A DNA stretch of 35,151 bases, from positions 1-35,151 of IMG/VR virus record IMGVR_UViG_3300010160_000125. One strand, written 5' to 3'. The translations under genes and the position numbers were made by a program. Origin of the DNA: a virus. How positions within the stretch are numbered: the first letter of the stretch is position 1; every line of letters begins with the position of its first letter. This document shows, in pieces, positions 24,901-30,962 of the stretch. The notes beneath the pieces were generated by a model. That model had not been told where the DNA came from. It saw nothing but the letters and a program-made list of their open reading frames with translations, and ran no database searches.

Positions 24901-25555
24901 TTACCCATACATTATCTGTTGTTTTATAAAAATAAGTGTGACCTTCAAGTGTGCTTGGGAGAGTATATGACTGTATTGCATTAACTGCATAATCTCCAAT
25001 ATTTCCAATACTATCTAGTGGTGCACCAGCTGGCCCGCCACCAACGATCATTGCTGGATCAGTGATAACAATAGGATTTTGTAGTACAAACTGCCCGGTG
25101 GTAGCATTAAATTCGTTAATACCCCATGTACTGTTTATTGTGTCTAACCAATATGTACCGTCAGCTGGCTCACCTACTGGACGTCCTGCTTGTCCTACTA
25201 AGCTTGCTAAGTCAATATCGGCTCGTAAAATATATGCACGATTTGTTACTCCAAGTGTTGAATATGCTGCCAATAATCCATATTCATTTAATTCGTAACC
25301 CTGAATAGGAGTACCATTGGTTGTTGTATAGAAGAAAGGTGTACCATATAAGTTTACCAAATCACGCTGACTGGTAACCAAAAATAGTTTATTTGCGTTT
25401 GCGGCTGTAGTAGCGGCGGCTACGCCGGTACCACTAGCATTAGCTTTATTTTGCGCTGTCGCTAGCAAAATAAGAGGAACTGAGTTTATTGGGGCTTCAA
25501 GATACTGACTTTGATCGTTGATCGTTACTTGTACGCCTGGTGATGTTAATGCCAT
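21938..25555 (-). CDS. gp18: Tail sheath protein gp18 with large internal expansion
   Basis: This 1205-residue protein is the contractile sheath subunit. The N-terminus ALTSPGVQVTINDQSQYL and the C-terminal 430 residues (from NYDRDETGYIIGDTPLGLAD through HMMLRTFLRNDTIAYPWLAAAG, RIGIRDTLYVNFINPL and the end RVMNTGAIASQVSGK) are typical of gp18. The T4 protein is 659 residues; here about 550 more lie in the middle. They include TYWLDT-x-x-S-x-WGINEFN-type segments that I recall in T4-like aquatic phages, a TFTINVSGYWTKTITVPAS module, and a GFAVGDTIVIDGEYL module. These extra beta domains probably stand out from the tail surface. The gene has a late box at 25610-25617, a long leader of about 50 bases with an AAGGAAAA ribosome site, and a terminator abutting its stop. 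Confidence 0.95.
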   Translation of the reverse strand: MALTSPGVQVTINDQSQYLEAPINSVPLILLATAQNKANASGTGVAAATTAANANKLFLVTSQRDLVNLYGTPFFYTTTNGTPIQGYELNEYGLLAAYSTLGVTNRAYILRADIDLASLVGQAGRPVGEPADGTYWLDTINSTWGINEFNATTGQFVLQNPIVITDPAMIVGGGPAGAPLDSIGNIGDYAVNAIQSYTLPSTLEGHTYFYKTTDNVWVILNGAAWRGSIPTVQGSNAPATLTVGNTFTINVSGYWTKTITVPASTNNTVAGIAALINDFNYPELSANVVNGKLNLYSTQLVSSGAPSLTIGVGTGTVLADLGITAKTYYIPTVTYGTSSQMPLWSASQSIPRPTGSVWIKVGSAGNGLAPDVSEYNSTTNSWITKNVGSYNSDWAAIYALDSTGGKLIPAGTVYGEYAYDGQSASAPYYLWERIATGPTIVTGTVQDPVFDSTTCNGAGPYTMYINVSVPGSSSLTTSYTATITDGANATDFVTAFLAAGAPYVTASVTTDGAIQITHTQGGVISLADFTTAEQTSCGLANAAGFIVGETTGVASGLAKLQTFSNVNNSGATRWTTDGVGTGASFNIRSIFGVYYGLGNGIYTGGTGFAVGDTIVIDGEYLSGSSGTNDLNLTVATIGVSGAITGLSFDFGVADAKYSTQLSNWVEFTYIANEGAPTAIPANNTNWFYSVVNQADIMVQKNGAWIGYRNTSYDVNGHPAATGVNATDPNGPIISSTEPTTQSDGTILVYGDLWIDTSDLENYPVMSRWQQFNGVDQWVLINNADQTSQNGVTFADARWATNQYTSPTDDPIPTIVSLLSSNYLDLDAPSASLSPQGMLLFNTRRSGYNVKQFRVNYFNNRSFPDDALPNQTNAWVSVSGNQANGAAYMGRKAQRAMVVKSLRASIDTNTSIREEDNYFNLMATPNYPELQPNMVVLNYDRDETGYIIGDTPLGLADDATAIQAWATNAAGAQSTGEEGLVTRNTYLGLFYPSGIANDLSGNQVVVPPSHMMLRTFLRNDTIAYPWLAAAGTRRGNIENALNIGYLDRMTGEFITTKTRIGIRDTLYVNFINPLVFFSGVGLLNYGNKNSYDSTSALDRTNVARLVNYIRRQLTIAARPFVFEPNDVLTRSSITAVIQTLLVDLVAKRGLYDYLVQCDTVNNTPARIDRNELWVDVAIEPVKAAEFIYIPVRVMNTGAIASQVSGK

Positions 25556-25581
25556 TTTGTTTTCCTTTATGTAAAATTATG

Positions 25582-25595
25582 AGGGTTACGACCCT
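25582..25595. promoter_or_regulatory. Short inverted repeat in sheath leader
   Basis: Five-base arms AGGGT and ACCCT around a 4-base loop. It falls inside the predicted sheath mRNA leader (about 25604 to 25556), between the late promoter and the ribosome site. It could stabilise the 5' end; the effect is unproven. Confidence 0.35.
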
Positions 25596-25609
25596 AAAAT
25601 GCATACTAT

Positions 25610-25617
25610 TATTTATC
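25610..25617 (-). promoter_or_regulatory. T4-like late promoter box GATAAATA for sheath gene
   Basis: Minus-strand GATAAATAATAGT, 55 bases before the sheath ATG, so this transcript has a real leader. It is divergent from the plus-strand late box 51 bases away. Confidence 0.6.
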
Positions 25618-25667
25618 GAATAGTTTTAAAAAGTGCCGTTTTGCGTACCTTCGAAGGTTGGAATCGA

Positions 25668-25675
25668 TATAAATA
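25668..25675 (+). promoter_or_regulatory. T4 late promoter box TATAAATA for HNH-like gene
   Basis: A perfect T4 consensus with the CTA extension (TATAAATACTAC) ends 4 bases before the preferred ATG at 25680. A start 6 bases on falls at or just inside the ATG, so the message would be leaderless. Confidence 0.6.
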
Positions 25676-25679
25676 CTAC

Positions 25680-26027
25680 ATGTTAAGGCCTATCTGTAAA
25701 ACATGCGGAAAGAATCACTGTGCAGTGAATTATATACGTAAAGGTGTCACTCATTATCGCAGTGGGTGTGATGCGTGTGGTAGGAAAAGAAAAAAATTAA
25801 AGGCTAGGACACCTAGATGGCAAGGTGCTGGATACAATAAAAAACTCACATGTGATTTGTGTGGGTTTCGTAGTATCTTATCTAATCAAATTACAGTATT
25901 TCATATTGACGGTAATTTGGATAATTGCAATTTAATTAACTTACGCAGTATATGTTTGAACTGTGTAGAAGTTGTTAAGAAGAAAGAAGTGACTTGGAAG
26001 CGCGGCGACTTACAGGTTGATTATTGA
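25680..26027 (+). CDS. HNH-nuclease-like two-zinc protein
   Basis: The preferred 115-residue product starts at ATG 25680. The open frame reaches back to 25599, but that part overlaps the sheath promoter and lacks family sequence, while MLRPICKTCG is where I recall cyanophage relatives starting. Cys6, Cys9, Cys30 and Cys33 form a zinc ribbon (CxxC-x20-CxxC). Cys58, Cys61, Cys92 and Cys95 frame a second site with FHIDGNLDNCNLINL between them, the His-Ile-Asp-Gly-Asn core of HNH nucleases. It may nick DNA during packaging or recombination, or be a nuclease-fold regulator. It is alone on the plus strand between gp18 and the dNMP kinase, and its 3' end overlaps the kinase 3' end by 18 bases. Confidence 0.8.
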   Translation: MLRPICKTCGKNHCAVNYIRKGVTHYRSGCDACGRKRKKLKARTPRWQGAGYNKKLTCDLCGFRSILSNQITVFHIDGNLDNCNLINLRSICLNCVEVVKKKEVTWKRGDLQVDY

Positions 26028-26642
26028 TTGAATCTGTTTATGCAAGTCATCAATTGAACTATTATTATCAATATAGTGGTCATAGTCTAGACCAACACTA
26101 GAATACTCACTAGCATGAACACGATTTCTATCTAGTTTTGCTTTGCTAGTAGCCCAGTACATATTGCTGTTTTCACCCCTATTGTATTCTGCTGCGGCAT
26201 CATACCAATCAGGTGGTTGACCTCGACTAACTCGCATTGTAGTCCCACCTACTGATTTTATAGCAAGTACTTCATTTGCAAAACGACAATCAGTAATGAC
26301 TATGTTATCAGTAGCCTGACGTAGTTTGTTCTCTACACTAGCAACCCATATATCATTATGAAAGCCATTACGACATACTTCAGTGCCCCAGTATTGTAGT
26401 ATCCAGCGAGGGGTAATTTCCATACCAAGACGTTCACTCCACCATGTATCTTTTTGTTCTCTCCACTCTCTACTAGCTTTAGTAGAACCTTCTAAATACT
26501 CTCTGTTCCAACCAAAGACACTTGCCACTGCATCTTTAAGACTAGCTGCAAAACTTAATCTCTTGAATCCATGAAATGTACAAAGATAATCTGCTACTGT
26601 GTCTTTACCTGAACCAATGAAACCTGTGATGCCTATAATCAT
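26010..26642 (-). CDS. gp1: Deoxynucleoside monophosphate kinase, gp1-like
   Basis: This 210-residue protein is a P-loop kinase of the T4 gp1 type, which phosphorylates dNMPs (in T4 dTMP, dGMP and 5-hydroxymethyl-dCMP) for phage DNA synthesis. Walker A is GFIGSGKDT (7-15), followed by the family pattern ADYL-x5-FKRLSFAASLKDAVASVFGW. WSERLGMEITPRWILQYWGTEVCR-x2-F and NIVITDCRFANEVLAIKSVGG are also characteristic. The T4 protein is 241 residues. The ribosome site CAGGAG is 10 bases from the ATG but sits in the right arm of a hairpin. It follows gp13 on the same strand. Its 3' end overlaps the HNH-like gene on the other strand. Confidence 0.92.
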   Translation of the reverse strand: MIIGITGFIGSGKDTVADYLCTFHGFKRLSFAASLKDAVASVFGWNREYLEGSTKASREWREQKDTWWSERLGMEITPRWILQYWGTEVCRNGFHNDIWVASVENKLRQATDNIVITDCRFANEVLAIKSVGGTTMRVSRGQPPDWYDAAAEYNRGENSNMYWATSKAKLDRNRVHASEYSSVGLDYDHYIDNNSSIDDLHKQIQSIINL

Positions 26643-26651
26643 AAAAGAAAA

Positions 26652-26682
26652 ACTCCTGTAATACTTATTATACTACAGGAGT
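26652..26682 (-). terminator. Hairpin acting as terminator and hiding the kinase ribosome site
   Basis: Nine-base arms (ACTCCTGTA pairs with TACAGGAGT) enclose a 13-base loop, and on the minus strand the hairpin is followed by TTTTTCTTTT. It can end transcription coming from gp13. The right arm contains the kinase ribosome site AGGAG, so RNA that reads through would also hide it. The loop holds TATAAT, a possible -10, but no good -35 is seen. Confidence 0.7.
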
Positions 26683-26705
26683 GTGACAAAAAAAAGTGTT
26701 TTAGG

Positions 26706-27500
26706 TTAACCTTGTACCCATGTCAGGGGTTGCGAATAGTCCACATAACGTTTTAATTCATCAATAAGTTGTTCCATTGCGGCTTTACCTTCAGCTTTCA
26801 TAGCTGTACCGTTTAATGTAGTACCACCACCTGGACCTGCAATAGTACCAAACTTCTCACGTGCTTCACCAATAATTAGTTTAAGATTGGCTAATATATA
26901 GTCCCCAATCCAAACACCTGAACCCGGATCTTGTAACAATACTTCTTCAGTTCGTTGAACATCAGCCCAAATAAGAATTCTCTCACCACTGGCTTTAGGG
27001 TCACGTACAATACGCAATACCTTAGTCACTGGATCAAAAGTATATACTACATAACCACCAAACATACGTGCAGCTAATTCAACATAACCTGCATAGAAGT
27101 CATATGTTGCCATACCGCCCGCAAAGTTATAGTTTAACAGATAGGTGTTTAGAATAGCACTTGAGAAAGGATCAAAAGCAGTACTACCTGTTCCACCAGT
27201 TTCCATACCAATTGTACGTCTGAACAGACTACGTACATTGATAAAGTTGCTAGGTAAAGTGTAAGTATCTACGTCCTTAATAGTAGTCATTAAGGTGTAT
27301 GATTCCGCAGTACTATTTTGTGCTCGTTGACGATATACTTTGATAGTATAATTATAAGCAGCCTCAAAATGTTCAGGATCTAATTCCAAATCAATGATAC
27401 CGTCACCTAGACGATATCTTAGATTCTGAAATAAAGCCTGTTTTAACTCGTCTAAAGTTAGACCACTGGGAGTTGATAAAATGCTTGCTGTTGCTGACAT
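26706..27500 (-). CDS. gp13: Neck protein gp13-like head-tail connector
   Basis: This 264-residue protein resembles the gp13 neck proteins of T4-like aquatic phages: LTLDELKQALFQNLRYRLGDGIIDLELDPEHFEAAYNYTIKVYRQR (about 14-59), TYTLPSNFINVRSLFRR, DPFSSAILNTYLL, and the C-terminal GPGGGTTLNGTAMKAEGKAAMEQL. In T4 gp13 (309 residues) binds gp14 and completes the head neck. gp14 and gp15 lie 1.7 kb away on the other strand, so the 13-14-15 set is present but split. Its late promoter and ribosome site are enclosed by a 9-bp inverted repeat, which may block translation from transcripts running in from the MazG operon. gp13 versus another connector is judged by family memory and context. Confidence 0.65.
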   Translation of the reverse strand: MSATASILSTPSGLTLDELKQALFQNLRYRLGDGIIDLELDPEHFEAAYNYTIKVYRQRAQNSTAESYTLMTTIKDVDTYTLPSNFINVRSLFRRTIGMETGGTGSTAFDPFSSAILNTYLLNYNFAGGMATYDFYAGYVELAARMFGGYVVYTFDPVTKVLRIVRDPKASGERILIWADVQRTEEVLLQDPGSGVWIGDYILANLKLIIGEAREKFGTIAGPGGGTTLNGTAMKAEGKAAMEQLIDELKRYVDYSQPLTWVQG

Positions 27501-27503
27501 ATT

Positions 27504-27537
27504 GTGTTACCTAATAATAGTATTTATCAGGTAACAC
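27504..27537 (-). promoter_or_regulatory. Late promoter inside an inverted repeat controlling gp13
   Basis: The minus strand reads GTGTTACCT (27537-27529), then the late box GATAAATA (27528-27521) with CTATTATT, then AGGTAACAC (27512-27504), AAT and ATG. The 9-bp arms are perfect. Read-through RNA folds with AGG of the ribosome site paired; RNA started at the late box (about 27515) lacks the left arm and leaves it free. Confidence 0.65.
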
Positions 27538-27543
27538 ACTGTA

Positions 27544-27981
27544 TTAGATATCTCCCTCTTTTCGATTCTCACTATAATGGGCATCAAAACTACCGCCGGG
27601 ATAACGGCTTTCTAGCTTACGAATGTTTTCGTCAATTACATCGTTGGGGTCAAGATTCAGTGCCCTACATGCATTGATCCAATACCAAATAACATCACCG
27701 AGTTCACGTTTCATATGGAATACTTCATCAGCAGACAATCGTTTACCCTGAAAAAGAATCTTTTTGGGCACTTCAATAAACTCGCCGGCTTCTGCGGCAA
27801 GTCCCATACATGCAGTAATCAACAACGGTACGTTAACGTCCGGATCATGTCTTTGTGTCACTTCATCAAAATTAGCATCAACTTCATCAAGTCGGTTCAT
27901 GAATGTAGTCAAATCATTACTTGCTTTGCTAGTAACAGCCTCTACAAAATCTTTGTATTTGTTTAAATCAATATTGCTCAT
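27544..27981 (-). CDS. mazG: MazG-like nucleotide pyrophosphohydrolase
   Basis: This 145-residue protein carries the MazG metal-binding pattern: Glu64-x-x-Glu67 in GLAAEAGEFIE and Glu93-x-x-Asp96 in MKRELGDVIWYW, with the usual GxxxE-type helices between. The C-terminal ENIRKLESRYPGGSFD is a common MazG end. Such enzymes hydrolyse (d)NTPs to monophosphates and are widespread in aquatic T4-like phages, where they may affect nucleotide pools or alarmone levels. Its ATG overlaps the stop of the upstream 385-residue gene by one base, so both come from the consensus sigma70 promoter at 29170-29198. It is followed by the gp13 hairpin. Substrate cannot be told from the sequence. Confidence 0.88.
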   Translation of the reverse strand: MSNIDLNKYKDFVEAVTSKASNDLTTFMNRLDEVDANFDEVTQRHDPDVNVPLLITACMGLAAEAGEFIEVPKKILFQGKRLSADEVFHMKRELGDVIWYWINACRALNLDPNDVIDENIRKLESRYPGGSFDAHYSENRKEGDI

Positions 27982-29138
27982 TAAAATGCTTTCAAAATAA
28001 TCATATCTTGATTAAAGCGACCGTTAGGTGTAGTAGATACTGCTTTAATATCGTTAAAGAATTTACGTGCCGCTGGCTTGCTTCCCATAAGTTCTTTAAG
28101 TTGTTCTGCGGGTTTACGCAATGTTTTAACTTCACTCTTTGTAGAGTCAAAGCCCAACAGTGTGTTACCCTTTACTGTAAATGCTTTTGAATACTCATCA
28201 GCAATATAGTGATGCACCTTGCGCTTTGCACTATCATAAATCCAAGCTTCACTTGCACCTTGTAACTTGACAGGACTGATACTAATCAAATCAAGTTTTG
28301 CGGCTGTGTCTTTGAATGTTTTTAGATACTTGAGTTTAGAAACAATCTTCTCAACAGGTACCGCTTTGCGTTGTCGAGGTGCCTTGCTTGCTTTCTTAAC
28401 TGAAATATATGAATTTAGGTCAGACAAAACTTGTTCAATAAACTTAACAATATTTCTAACTTGAATCTTTGTGAGGTGACTATAACCCTCAGTCAGTTGT
28501 TTGTCAGTACCCTCTTGTAGATCACTGAATTCTGTTTGCTTCTTTTTCCAAATATCAGCAATCAAACTGATATGTTGTGGCATGACATTAAACTTAGAAA
28601 CAAGTTCCATTGTTTTTGTTTTAGTTTTGCCTTCTGTAATAAATTCGTCAAACACCGCTTCAAGTTCTCCTGCGGCATCTTTTGCCTTTTCACGCAAAAT
28701 GTCTTGAATGTTAGGGCGATTAGAAACATCAACCTCTTTCTTAACTTCTTCGGGTTTGTTGACCACTTTTAACAAACGACTGATTTCGTTTTCAAGGGTC
28801 ATGTCTTCATGTTCATTTAACTCAAACCCGCGCAATTTCATACGTGCCAACCAACACAATGTCATAAGAAATTCGTTCTCATGTACTTTACGCATTGTTT
28901 TTGCGTCAGCAGGTCTATTGTTCAAGTCAAGATATTGACTTAATAGTTCTTTAGCGTCTTTTTTACCATAAAACCTATTGTACCACGTAAAACTACGCAT
29001 CATTGCTACCCTGCGCTTGTCTTCGTCAGGTTGTAGAACAAAAAGAGGCTCATCACCGTAATATTGAACATCTACATCTCTTGGATTTAGAGCTTTCACT
29101 TGACTGTGATCTTCTGAATTCTTTCTACGTGTCGCCAT
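27981..29138 (-). CDS. Unknown early protein, 385 residues
   Basis: This soluble, charged protein is not one I recognise. It opens with RRKNSEDHSQVKALNPRDVDVQYYGDEPLF. A helical region (FTWYNRFYGKKDAKELLSQYL, about 50-70) follows, then a long helical middle with many Lys and Glu. The C-terminal part of about 130 residues (AWIYDSAKRKVHHYIADE, then TVKGNTLLGFDSTKS) looks beta-rich. Basic stretches such as KKASKAPRQRKAVP could bind nucleic acid. It has a strong ribosome site (AGGAG) and is led by a perfect consensus sigma70 promoter, so it should be among the early proteins and highly expressed. The next gene is MazG, overlapping by one base. Roles in host takeover or replication are possible but unproven. 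Confidence 0.75.
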   Translation of the reverse strand: MATRRKNSEDHSQVKALNPRDVDVQYYGDEPLFVLQPDEDKRRVAMMRSFTWYNRFYGKKDAKELLSQYLDLNNRPADAKTMRKVHENEFLMTLCWLARMKLRGFELNEHEDMTLENEISRLLKVVNKPEEVKKEVDVSNRPNIQDILREKAKDAAGELEAVFDEFITEGKTKTKTMELVSKFNVMPQHISLIADIWKKKQTEFSDLQEGTDKQLTEGYSHLTKIQVRNIVKFIEQVLSDLNSYISVKKASKAPRQRKAVPVEKIVSKLKYLKTFKDTAAKLDLISISPVKLQGASEAWIYDSAKRKVHHYIADEYSKAFTVKGNTLLGFDSTKSEVKTLRKPAEQLKELMGSKPAARKFFNDIKAVSTTPNGRFNQDMIILKAF

Positions 29139-29169
29139 TGGTTACTCCTAAAGTTGATAGTATTTGTGT

Positions 29170-29198
29170 ATTATAGCACAACCCGTATTTACTGTCAA
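29170..29198 (-). promoter_or_regulatory. Perfect consensus sigma70 promoter
   Basis: On the minus strand TTGACA (29198-29193), a 17-bp spacer and TATAAT (29175-29170) match the bacterial consensus at every -35 and -10 position. The start is predicted near 29163, leaving a leader of about 24 bases with AGGAG. It drives the 385-residue gene and MazG. Confidence 0.93.
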
Positions 29199-29214
29199 CC
29201 TTAAAGGAATGTAC

Positions 29215-29222
29215 GATAAATA
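29215..29222 (+). promoter_or_regulatory. T4-like late promoter box GATAAATA for gp14
   Basis: The box is followed by ACTAT and then the ATG at 29228, so six bases after it is the A of the start codon. It is divergent from the early sigma70 promoter, whose -35 lies 17 bases away. Confidence 0.6.
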
Positions 29223-29227
29223 ACTAT

Positions 29228-30961
29228 ATGCCGAAATTATCCCTATACCGCCCCAACAAACAAAATGATTACAAATTCTTTGACCGAACTATTTCGGAAG
29301 AATTGCGTGTAGGTGGTACAGACTTGTATATTCACAAGTATTTGGGACCGCAAAATCAGGGCCCAAGTAATGATTATACACTACCTGAGTATACAGAGAC
29401 AGCCCCTACGGGCATACAAGATTTATTGTTTTTAGAAAACCGCGACCGAGCATACGACCCAAATATCTACAGATTGCGCGGGCATTATAATGTTCAAAAC
29501 TTAGACTTTGATTTAAGTCAGTTTGGATTGTTTTTAAACAACGATATCATTTTTATAAATGTACACTATAACGACATGGTTGACATTGTTGGTCGCAAAT
29601 TGATGGTTGGTGATGTACTTGAATTGCCTCACTTACTTGATTATAATCCTTTAAAAGAAACTATTCCTATAGCGTTAAAAAGATTTTATAGTATTACTGA
29701 TGCTAACTATTCTAGTGAAGGTTTTAGTCAAACATGGTATCCTCACATGTGGCGAATTAAATGTGAGCCGTTAGTTGACAGTCAAGAGTTTGCTCAGATT
29801 CTTAATGAACCTATTAATTTAGACACATATCTAGGTTTGTGGGATAGCACCAAAATATATCCACCGGGGTATGTTATTACGTTTGGTGATAAAAATTACA
29901 CATCATTAATTGAAGTACCGGCAGGAACTATGCCACCTAATCTAACGTACTGGGAACTTGACCCGGATCAGAACTTACGTGATATTCTTGCTACTTATAA
30001 TAAGAATCTTGAAGTTAATAATGCTGTACTTGCGGAAGCACAAAGATTGTTACCAAAGTCGGGCTACGATGCAAGCAAGTTATATATTGTTCCCACATAC
30101 GGTGTTTATAGTGAAAATGGAGTATTGTCACGTAAGTTAGATCAACCAGCACCGCCCATCAATGTAGTAACATCTTCAAGTAGTACCGGGGCGCCTAACC
30201 CTACTGTTGAGATTGTATCTAATACTCAGTATGTTAATGACAGTCCTGTATTAAGAATTCCAGCAGCTACTATAGCTAAAATTTGGACAATGACATTAGA
30301 TTCATCGTTTACTAGTATTGAAGCCAACGCAACATTATCTTTATCAGCACTCAGAGTGACGCCTCAAATGGAAGAAGGTGGTTCGGTAGCAATTGAATGG
30401 GATACTGTGTTGTCCGTAGAAAGTATGGGATTAATAACAGGCCCATATGGTACAGCAGACAACACTTACGCAACCGCAGATCAAGATCCAGTTGCTCCGG
30501 GTTTTACTGGTACAGCACCGTACGGTCCTAACACAATGGATTATCGTGCTGATTGTGATCCAAGATTCCAATATATTGCTCGCAGTAGCCCACGTAGTTT
30601 TGGTTATACTATGGGTTATCTGACAGGGGCAGGTTTAGATAGTATACCTAACGGTTTCCCAAGTGGATCAGGCATTGCATTCCCGCAAAACCCATCAGTA
30701 GGAGAATACTTCCTGCGCATTGATTACTTACCTCAGCTATTATTCAGATGGGATGGTAAAATTTGGGTACGCATCAGTGAGAATGTCAGAACAAATACTG
30801 GATTTGCTAGTGAAGACAACCAATCAGAATTGAATAGTTTCATTAATGATACTCAACAAACAAAACTGACAGATGGCACGTATGTACCACAACGTCAGGC
30901 GTTGTCAACTATATTAATGCTTGCACCAGACAACAACCCACCTATACCACCTAACTTATAA
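29228..30961 (+). CDS. gp14: Neck protein gp14-like, enlarged
   Basis: This 577-residue protein starts LSLYRPNKQNDYKFFDRTISEEL and continues GGTDLYIHKYLG, TGIQDLLFLENRDRAYDPNIYRL and RKLMVGDVLELPHLLDYNPL, a pattern I associate with gp14 neck proteins of T4-like phages; T4 gp14 is 256 residues. The match occupies the first 200 residues or so. The remaining 370 are an extension with a carbohydrate-binding-like WDSTKIYPPGYVITFGDKNYTSLIEVPAGTMPP segment, disordered linkers and a C-terminal domain with FPQNPSVGEYFLRIDYLPQLLFRWDGKIWVR. In T4 gp14 joins gp13 in sealing the head. The gene lies one base before gp15, as in the T4 order 14-15. No ribosome site precedes the ATG. Confidence 0.7.
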   Translation: MPKLSLYRPNKQNDYKFFDRTISEELRVGGTDLYIHKYLGPQNQGPSNDYTLPEYTETAPTGIQDLLFLENRDRAYDPNIYRLRGHYNVQNLDFDLSQFGLFLNNDIIFINVHYNDMVDIVGRKLMVGDVLELPHLLDYNPLKETIPIALKRFYSITDANYSSEGFSQTWYPHMWRIKCEPLVDSQEFAQILNEPINLDTYLGLWDSTKIYPPGYVITFGDKNYTSLIEVPAGTMPPNLTYWELDPDQNLRDILATYNKNLEVNNAVLAEAQRLLPKSGYDASKLYIVPTYGVYSENGVLSRKLDQPAPPINVVTSSSSTGAPNPTVEIVSNTQYVNDSPVLRIPAATIAKIWTMTLDSSFTSIEANATLSLSALRVTPQMEEGGSVAIEWDTVLSVESMGLITGPYGTADNTYATADQDPVAPGFTGTAPYGPNTMDYRADCDPRFQYIARSSPRSFGYTMGYLTGAGLDSIPNGFPSGSGIAFPQNPSVGEYFLRIDYLPQLLFRWDGKIWVRISENVRTNTGFASEDNQSELNSFINDTQQTKLTDGTYVPQRQALSTILMLAPDNNPPIPPNL

Positions 30962-30962
30962 T

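Noticed and set aside
25599-25679. Upstream start for the HNH-like gene at 25599.
   Set aside because: This part overlaps the sheath late promoter and the plus-strand late box, and its sequence does not match the family. The ATG at 25680 fits both family start and promoter.
26660-26705. Full sigma70 promoter for the dNMP kinase using TATAAT in the hairpin loop.
   Set aside because: No acceptable -35 lies at 16-18 bases; the region there is a T run. It is kept only as a possible -10.
30921-30962. Upstream start for gp15 at 30921.
   Set aside because: It overlaps the gp14 end in another frame. The gp15 family N-terminus begins at 30963.
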